Positions 32,243 through 36,856 of a stretch of DNA of 36,856 nt are shown here, piece by piece; within the stretch, counting starts at the first letter, position 1; each line of letters starts with the position of its first letter. Origin of the DNA: Dichotomicrobium sp964650735 (GTDB lineage: Bacteria; Pseudomonadota; Alphaproteobacteria; Rhizobiales; Rhodomicrobiaceae); assembly GCA_964650735.1 (NCBI GenBank), contig CAZYUT010000006.1:1-36856 (forward strand), in the 5' to 3' direction. The notes under the pieces are model-generated. The model saw only the letters and a list, made by a program, of their open reading frames with translations, did no database searches and had not been told where the DNA came from. A program made the translations under genes and the position numbers.

Positions 32243-33988
32243 ATGCGAGCTCTGCTTTTCACGGTGTTCGGCGTGATTGCCGCTGCCACGGCCGGCATAT
32301 CCTATCTCGCGCTTTCACCTGCGCCTGACCAAACCTCCGATTCGCTCACGCTGGTGATCGAAACCGGTTCCATCCCGGCCACGCGGAACACCGCAAGTCC
32401 GGACCGCGAATTGCCAACCGGGGCTCTCGGCAATGAGACGCCGACGGCAAACGGCGCAAGGCCGCCGACCCTCGATGAAGTGATTGCCGCGCGGTTGCAG
32501 CAGAGAAGGCAAGACGAGGGCCGGTCCGCGCCTCCGGCCAGCGAGACTCCAGCCAGCCAAGCTAACGCGCAGACGGCTGCGAATGCGACTGCGGCAACGG
32601 CGGGCGCTGACGCGCCTGCCGGCGGCACCGGGGAGACAATCGCGCCCAGCAGACAACCGGAAAGCGGGTTCGACGTCCCTGCGGCCGTGAACGCTCCGGA
32701 TGGAACGGTCTCCATCACACAGATGCTGGCGGCCCAACTGAGCGGTGGCGAAGCCGCTGCCAATGATCCGGCTGGCGACGCTGCTCCCGGCGCGTCCGGG
32801 CAACCCGCAGGCGCGCGCGCTGATCAGACGCCGTCAGCCNNNNNNNNNNNNNNNNNNNNNNNNNNNNNNNNNNNNNNNNNNNNNNNNNNNNNNNNNNNNN
32901 NNNNNNNNNNNNNNNNNNNNNNNNNNNNNNNNNNNNNNNCAGCCTCGAGCGATCCGGCGAAAACTTCCGGCCGGCTTGGCCAGGCTGAACAGGGTTCGCC
33001 TGAACCTCAACCGACGGCAACCTTGTCGCCAAGCGCCTCGGAACCCTTGGGGGAGACCGGCTCGATCCCAGGAATGGCGGTTGCCGCCCTCGACCCGCAG
33101 GCTGAGGCGAACGCCACGCCGGGGCTTGAGGCGGGCGAAGCTGCCGCGCCCGAGGTGACTCAGGACGATCCGCCTGCCGCGTCGCGGGAGGCCGGAGCGA
33201 CGCCAGAAGAGCCCGCAAGCGAGCCGCAAGTGCTTGCTGCTGCGGATGCGCCCGCGCTGCCCCGCCAGCGCGGGGACTACCGTCTGCAAGGGCGCATCGC
33301 CCTGATCATCCGCGGGCTTGGGGTCGAGCCGGAACTGACCGAACAGGCGATTGCCGCGATGCCGCAGCAGGTCGCGATGGCGTTTGTGCCCTATGGCGAC
33401 GATCTGCAGACCTGGACCCGGCGTGCTCGCGCCGATCGCCACGATATCCTTATCCAGATCCCGCTGGAGCCAGAGGGCTATCCGGAAATCAACCCGGGTC
33501 CGCACACGTTGCTGACCTCGCTCTCCATCGACGAGAACCTTGGGCATCTGGACTGGCTGCTGGACCGCTTCGACGGGATCACCGGCGTGACCAACTACAT
33601 GGGCGGCAAGTTCGCCTCCTCGCCCGGCTCATTTGCGCCGATGCTGATGGAACTCAAGGCGCGCGACTTGCTTTACGTCGATGACAGCAAGGCGGCCAAC
33701 GCGACCACCCAGCAGCTTGCGCGGCAGGTGTCGCTGGCCTATTCCGTCGCCGATGTGGTGATCGACACCCAGCGCGAGCCTGAAGCCATTCAAGAAAAAC
33801 TGGCAGAACTGGAAGCGCGGGCGCGCGAGGACGGCTCGGCCATCGCTATCGGTCACGCCCACGCGGCAACGCTGGCGGCAGTCGAAAGCTGGCTGGGATC
33901 GCTACGGGACAAGGGACTTGCGCTCGTGCCGATTACCGAATTGACAGCGCCGCCAACGCCGCGGGTTTCGCAAACAACCGGCGGGTAG
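32243..33988 (+). CDS. Divergent polysaccharide deacetylase family protein (YibQ/DUF610), interrupted by an assembly gap
   Basis: The C-terminal region, from about 33270 to the stop, is a YibQ-type divergent polysaccharide deacetylase domain. It has RIALIIRGLGVEPELTEQAI, VAMAFVPYGDDLQ, ILIQIPLEPEGYPE, TNYMGGKFASS and AIAIGHAHAATLAAVE. The N-terminus has a membrane anchor (MRALLFTVFGVIAAATAGISY), followed by a long Ala/Pro/Glu/Gly-rich low-complexity linker that contains 100 N (32840-32939). The ATG at 32243 has a GGGGGG ribosome binding site. The two sides are in the same frame only if the true gap length is 100 modulo 3, so length and continuity are not established. These genes usually lie between ctpA and rppH, as here. 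Enzymatic activity is undemonstrated for most members. Confidence 0.82.
   Translation: MRALLFTVFGVIAAATAGISYLALSPAPDQTSDSLTLVIETGSIPATRNTASPDRELPTGALGNETPTANGARPPTLDEVIAARLQQRRQDEGRSAPPASETPASQANAQTAANATAATAGADAPAGGTGETIAPSRQPESGFDVPAAVNAPDGTVSITQMLAAQLSGGEAAANDPAGDAAPGASGQPAGARADQTPSAXXXXXXXXXXXXXXXXXXXXXXXXXXXXXXXXXXASSDPAKTSGRLGQAEQGSPEPQPTATLSPSASEPLGETGSIPGMAVAALDPQAEANATPGLEAGEAAAPEVTQDDPPAASREAGATPEEPASEPQVLAAADAPALPRQRGDYRLQGRIALIIRGLGVEPELTEQAIAAMPQQVAMAFVPYGDDLQTWTRRARADRHDILIQIPLEPEGYPEINPGPHTLLTSLSIDENLGHLDWLLDRFDGITGVTNYMGGKFASSPGSFAPMLMELKARDLLYVDDSKAANATTQQLARQVSLAYSVADVVIDTQREPEAIQEKLAELEARAREDGSAIAIGHAHAATLAAVESWLGSLRDKGLALVPITELTAPPTPRVSQTTGG
32840..32939. other. Assembly gap of exactly 100 N
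   Basis: One hundred consecutive N, the conventional placeholder for an unknown-length scaffold gap, lie within the low-complexity linker of the deacetylase-like gene. Repetitive Ala/Pro/Glu codons on both sides may have caused the break. Confidence 0.98.
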
Positions 33989-33991
33989 CGC

Positions 33992-34528
33992 ATGCCAGAA
34001 CTGGAATTCATGCCATACCGTCCCTGTGTCGCTGTGATGCTTTTCAGCGCCGTGGGCGAGGTCTGGATGGGGCGGCGCCTCCCTAAATGGGACGAGGGCC
34101 ATCTGACCTCGCCGTGGCAGTGCCCGCAAGGCGGCATCGACCCTGGCGAAGACCCTGAGGCGGCGGCGCACCGGGAACTGCTTGAGGAAATCGGCTCGAA
34201 CAGCGTGGAAGTGCTTGCGCGGAGCAGCAACTGGTACACCTACGATCTGCCCAGCGAAGCGATCGGCGTGGCGCTCAGCGGCAAGTACCGGGGCCAGAAG
34301 CAAAAGTGGTTCGCCATGCGCTTCCTGGGCGATGAAGGTGAGATCAATCTGATCCCGCCGCCCCCTCACAAGCAGGAGTTTGACGCCTGGCGTTGGGTGC
34401 CGATCGATGAGGTCCCCGACCTGGTCGTGCCCTTCAAGCGCGATGTCTACGCCGCGGTCATTGATGAGTTTCGCCCGGTCATCGCCGAAAAATTCGCGAT
34501 CGACACGCGCGCTTCCAACCGGTCCTGA
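33992..34528 (+). CDS. rppH: RNA pyrophosphohydrolase RppH (Nudix)
   Basis: The 178-residue Nudix hydrolase removes pyrophosphate from the 5' end of mRNAs, which starts RNase E decay. The Nudix box runs from Gly47 to Ser69 (GGIDPGEDPE followed by RELLEEIG, with Arg61, Glu62, Glu65 and Glu66). It begins with YRPCVAVMLF and has WQCPQGGI and YRGQKQKWFAMRF, typical of the RppH/NudH subgroup, together with the C-terminal FKRDVYAAVIDEF. The ATG at 33992 is 3 bp after the previous stop, so it is in the same transcript. A GC-rich gap of 234 bp without a gene separates it from flp. Confidence 0.96.
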   Translation: MPELEFMPYRPCVAVMLFSAVGEVWMGRRLPKWDEGHLTSPWQCPQGGIDPGEDPEAAAHRELLEEIGSNSVEVLARSSNWYTYDLPSEAIGVALSGKYRGQKQKWFAMRFLGDEGEINLIPPPPHKQEFDAWRWVPIDEVPDLVVPFKRDVYAAVIDEFRPVIAEKFAIDTRASNRS

Positions 34529-34631
34529 TCCGCCTCGACCTTGGCCCGCATTGGCGATCGCGTACCCAACCGCCGCGGCATTAACAGATAATTTTCGTTA
34601 GATTCGAACGGGTTTGGCGATAACTTTTCCA

Positions 34632-34646
34632 TTAAACCGCGCTTAA
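34632..34646 (+). promoter_or_regulatory. CtrA-type binding box upstream of the flp pilin gene
   Basis: TTAA at 34632-34635 and TTAA at 34643-34646 are separated by exactly seven bases (ACCGCGC), a perfect match to the full CtrA site TTAA-N7-TTAA. It lies 117 bp before the flp ATG. A weaker TTAA-N7-TTTT (34581-34595) and a GANTC methylation site (GATTC, 34601-34605) lie just upstream. In Caulobacter the pilA gene is CtrA-activated, so the same control is likely here. Regulation itself is inferred. Confidence 0.6.
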
Positions 34647-34762
34647 GCGTTAGGGCCTAGCGTCTGTTCCATCAAAAGGGCTTTCAAGACACTTCGACCC
34701 TTTTCCAGGCGCCCTGAAAACGCACAGGGCGTCCTGCACAGCATTGGTGGGAGTACAGGACG

Positions 34763-34948
34763 ATGAAACGACAGCTTCTGCGCTTCTGGCGCGACGAATC
34801 CGGCGCCACCTCCATCGAATACGGTCTGATTGCCGCAGGCATCGGTGTTGCGGTGATTACCCTGATCGGCCAGGCCGGCGACGACGTTCAGGCGCTACTC
34901 GGCCGGATCAAGGACCAGATCATGAATGTCAACGGAACAGCGAAGTGA
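34763..34948 (+). CDS. Flp family type IVb pilin
   Basis: The 61-residue prepilin has a short basic leader (MKRQLLRFWRDESG), a prepilin peptidase cut after Gly14 and a mature start ATSIEYGLIAAGIGV with Glu at +5, the hallmark of Flp pilins. The mature subunit would be 47 residues, mostly one hydrophobic helix. Flp pili made by Tad systems mediate surface attachment. The ATG at 34763 is preceded by GGGAG and AGGACG. No other tad genes are beside it; the peptidase that could process it (cpaA) is at 9439. A perfect CtrA box lies upstream, suggesting cell-cycle control. Confidence 0.94.
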   Translation: MKRQLLRFWRDESGATSIEYGLIAAGIGVAVITLIGQAGDDVQALLGRIKDQIMNVNGTAK

Positions 34949-34965
34949 CGGCGCAAAACGCGCCG
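34949..34965. terminator. Small hairpin between convergent flp and oxidoreductase genes
   Basis: CGGCGC (34949-34954) and GCGCCG (34960-34965) can pair around a 5-base loop directly after the flp stop codon. There is no U-tract, so termination function is only suggested by its place between convergent genes. Confidence 0.35.
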
Positions 34966-34976
34966 CCTCCCGCGAA

Positions 34977-35963
34977 TCAAGCTCTCACGTCGATGACCAT
35001 GCGTCCGCGCACCTCCCCTTTCAGGATGGCCCCCGCCAGACGCGGCACTTCGGTGAGCGGGGCGGTGTTGGTCATGGCATGCAGCTTTTCCATTGGCAAA
35101 TCGCGGGCAATCCGCCGCCAGGCCGCCTCGCGCCGTTCCGCCGGGCAAAGCACCGAATCGATGCCGAGCAGATTCACGCCCCGCAGTAGAAACGGCATGA
35201 CGGTGGTCTCCAGCTTCGGTCCGCCGGCGAGCCCGACCGCCGCAACCGAAGCGCCATAGCGCAACTGCGCGAGCACCCGCGCGAGGACGGCGCCGCCGAC
35301 CGCATCCACACACCCGGCCCAGCGCTCCGCCTCAAGCGGGCGCGGGTCGCCCTCGAGGAAGCTCTCGCGCGCAACGATTTCGACGGCGCCGAGACCTGTC
35401 AGATAGTCGGCCTCACTGGTCCGCCCCGTCAGCGCTACCGGGCGATAACCGCCATGCGCCAGGATGGCGATCGCCACCGAGCCGACACCGCCCGAGGCGC
35501 CGGTGACCAGCACATCGCCGCTGTCTTTGGTCAGCCCGTGCTCCTCCAGCGCGATGATGGCCAGCATCGCGGTGAAGCCCGCCGTGCCGACGGCCATCGC
35601 ATCGAAGGTGGACAGACCCTCGGGGATCGGCGTCAGCCACTCGCCCTTCACCCGCGCCTTCTCGGCATAGCCGCCCCAATGCCGCTCCCCGACATGCCAG
35701 CCGGTCAGTAGCACCTTGTCGCCTGGCTTGAAGCGCGGGTTGCGGCTCTCGTCCACCGTGCCGGCAAGATCGATGCCGGGAATATGCGGGTAAGCGCGCA
35801 CGAGCTTGCCAAGCCCGTTTACGACCATGCCGTCCTTGTAGTTGAGGGTCGAGTAGTCCACCGCGACCGTAACATCGCCTTCGGGCAAGGCGTTATCATC
35901 GACCTCGGCGACGGATGCCGTAATGCGTCCGTCCGTCTCATCCAGCCGCAGCGCTCGGAACAT
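34977..35963 (-). CDS. acuI: MDR-family NADPH-dependent oxidoreductase, AcuI/YhdH type (acrylyl-CoA reductase-like)
   Basis: The 328-residue product is a zinc-free medium-chain dehydrogenase/reductase. It has the YhdH/AcuI start (MFRALRLDETDG), DYSTLNYKDGMVVNG, PHIPGIDLAGTV and the nucleotide-binding motif VTGASGGVGSVAIAIL, followed by a TGR segment expected for NADPH. AcuI reduces acrylyl-CoA to propionyl-CoA and protects against acrylate from dimethylsulfoniopropionate or 3-hydroxypropionate metabolism. YhdH-type quinone oxidoreductases are the alternative, and sequence alone does not separate them cleanly. Length and ends are normal. No DMSP or propionate genes are adjacent, so the physiological role is open. 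Confidence 0.85.
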   Translation of the reverse strand: MFRALRLDETDGRITASVAEVDDNALPEGDVTVAVDYSTLNYKDGMVVNGLGKLVRAYPHIPGIDLAGTVDESRNPRFKPGDKVLLTGWHVGERHWGGYAEKARVKGEWLTPIPEGLSTFDAMAVGTAGFTAMLAIIALEEHGLTKDSGDVLVTGASGGVGSVAIAILAHGGYRPVALTGRTSEADYLTGLGAVEIVARESFLEGDPRPLEAERWAGCVDAVGGAVLARVLAQLRYGASVAAVGLAGGPKLETTVMPFLLRGVNLLGIDSVLCPAERREAAWRRIARDLPMEKLHAMTNTAPLTEVPRLAGAILKGEVRGRMVIDVRA

Positions 35964-36178
35964 GGCTGTCGCCTCCCGGTTGTGTCGCCTTTGTGTTCTG
36001 CGGTGATACGTTGTGGCAGCGGTTTCGTCAAACCGGCCAGCGGGGAGCTGAGGAAAGATTGCCCGTGGGCATTGGCGGCGCGCGAGTCCGGCGCTATCCT
36101 ACACTTACGTGGTGTTCAGGCCCGGTTCAGGCGCGATTTCCCACTGTTCGCGAAAACCCTAAAGCACGTGGATTGTAA

Positions 36179-36856
36179 ATGACCGTTTCCTTGCGCGACA
36201 TTCGGGACGAGCTCGACGGGCTGATCTTGGCAGACAACGCAAATGACGATGCCTTGCCTGTCTGGCCAACCGGCGACAACGCCGACAAGATTGACCTGCC
36301 CGGCCTGGCGGAGCAGGCCAAGATGTGGCTGCGCGCCATCGACTGGAAAGGGCGCGGCGGCAATACGGCGCTTTTGCCAGGCGCGGATGGGCTGGCCGGC
36401 GCGGTGGTGGGGGTCGGTCGCGACGAGCACGCCCCCTTTCGCGCCCTGACGCCCGGCATCCTGCCGACCGTGCTGCCCGAGGGGACCTATCGTTTCGCCG
36501 CTCCGCCTCCCGATGCCGAACTCGCGGCCGTCGCCTGGGCGCTCGGCGCTTATGACTTCACGGCTTTCCGCACGGGCAAGGACGCCAAGCGCGGCCCGCG
36601 CCGCCTCGTCCTGCCCGACGGCGTGAGCCGCGAGCGCGTCCTCAATATCGCGTCGGCCGTCTGGCTTGGCCGCGAACTCATCAACTACCCGGCCAATGAA
36701 CTTGGGCCGGCTGAGCTGGAGAGCGCCGCCAGGCACATGGCAAATGAATTCGGCGCGCATATCCATGTTATCGAAGGCTCCTTTCTGGAGGCCGAGAACT
36801 TCCCGATGATCCATGCCGTGGGCCGCGCCAGCGACCGGGCGCCGCGCCTGATCGAC
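36179..36856 (+). CDS. M17 leucyl aminopeptidase family protein, 5' part only
   Basis: An open frame of 226 codons starts at ATG 36179 and runs off the window end. The N-terminal half fits the M17 amino-terminal domain as found in the shorter alphaproteobacterial members; the start of the catalytic domain is seen at SAVWLGRELINYPANELGP, the family's R-x-L-x-N-x-P-x-N-x-x-x-P motif, followed by HVIEGSFLEAENFPMIHAVG. Full-length members are about 460-500 residues, so the metal-binding lysine, the aspartates and the NTDAEGR signature should lie beyond the edge. Family enzymes remove N-terminal amino acids from peptides and need two metal ions. The ribosome binding site is weak. It is divergent from the oxidoreductase gene across 215 bp. 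Confidence 0.88.
   Translation, partial: MTVSLRDIRDELDGLILADNANDDALPVWPTGDNADKIDLPGLAEQAKMWLRAIDWKGRGGNTALLPGADGLAGAVVGVGRDEHAPFRALTPGILPTVLPEGTYRFAAPPPDAELAAVAWALGAYDFTAFRTGKDAKRGPRRLVLPDGVSRERVLNIASAVWLGRELINYPANELGPAELESAARHMANEFGAHIHVIEGSFLEAENFPMIHAVGRASDRAPRLID

Noticed and set aside
34640..34649. CGCTTAAGCG palindrome before flp as a separate operator.
   Set aside because: It overlaps the CtrA box, which explains the TTAA; a 10-bp palindrome alone is weak evidence.
1..36856. Search for CRISPR arrays, tRNAs, rRNA, insertion sequences, toxin-antitoxin pairs or phage defence systems.
   Set aside because: No regularly spaced repeats, cloverleaf sequences, transposase motifs or known defence domains were recognised; the repair island and AddAB are housekeeping DNA repair.

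Overview
The window is a gene-dense, high-GC stretch of chromosome from an alphaproteobacterium, most likely of the order Hyphomicrobiales (Rhizobiales). Three things point there. The minus-strand order ptsIIA-ptsH-ahcY-sensor kinase-tsaE/amgK-murU-addB-addA-trxA is, from memory, the arrangement seen around chvGI-hprK in rhizobia. Two intergenic repeats carry a CCGAAAACCGGTT-like core common in that group. A CtrA-type box (TTAA-N7-TTAA) lies in front of a Flp pilin gene. The genus cannot be named from the sequence. No tRNA, rRNA, CRISPR array, insertion sequence or prophage was seen. One run of exactly 100 N (32840-32939) is an assembly gap.

Layout. (1) 1-2765, minus strand: a hemolysin III-type membrane protein and a cold-shock/translation set (rhlE-type helicase, cspA, infA with a basic tail). 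(2) 2961-8842: a complete ligase-associated DNA repair island. The ATP-dependent ligase and metallo-beta-lactamase exonuclease are on the minus strand; the Lhr-like helicase and PdeM phosphoesterase are on the plus strand, reading away from a short shared start region. (3) 8818-10337: a MOSC protein, a lone prepilin peptidase (cpaA) and thioredoxin. (4) 10416-21756, minus strand: a multi-PAS histidine kinase that I read as DivL, a TsaE-AmgK fusion, MurU, AddB and AddA. (5) 22077-22724: a bactofilin fused to a cadherin-like CSPG repeat, divergent from the kinase. (6) 22780-25158, minus strand: ahcY with a candidate operator, HPr and a mannose-type EIIA. (7) 25402-34528, plus strand: dapF-mtaB-ftsY-yciB-envC-ctpA, then a divergent polysaccharide deacetylase (broken by the gap) and rppH. 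(8) 34632-36856: CtrA box and flp pilin, an AcuI/YhdH-type oxidoreductase, and the 5' part of an M17 aminopeptidase.

How the genes work together. Two double-strand-break or lesion repair systems (the ligase island and AddAB) lie within 17 kb. MurU and the AmgK half of the fusion are consecutive steps of peptidoglycan sugar recycling. EnvC, CtpA, YciB, FtsY and DapF serve envelope growth and division. DivL and the CtrA box in front of flp belong to the alphaproteobacterial cell-cycle circuit.

Most of the content is conserved core genome. The least ordinary items are the bactofilin-CSPG fusion, the TsaE-AmgK fusion, the DivL-like kinase that keeps its histidine, the CtrA box at flp, the inverted repeat upstream of ahcY, and a GANTC cluster between the EIIA gene and dapF. 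I do not see a wholly undescribed multi-gene system.
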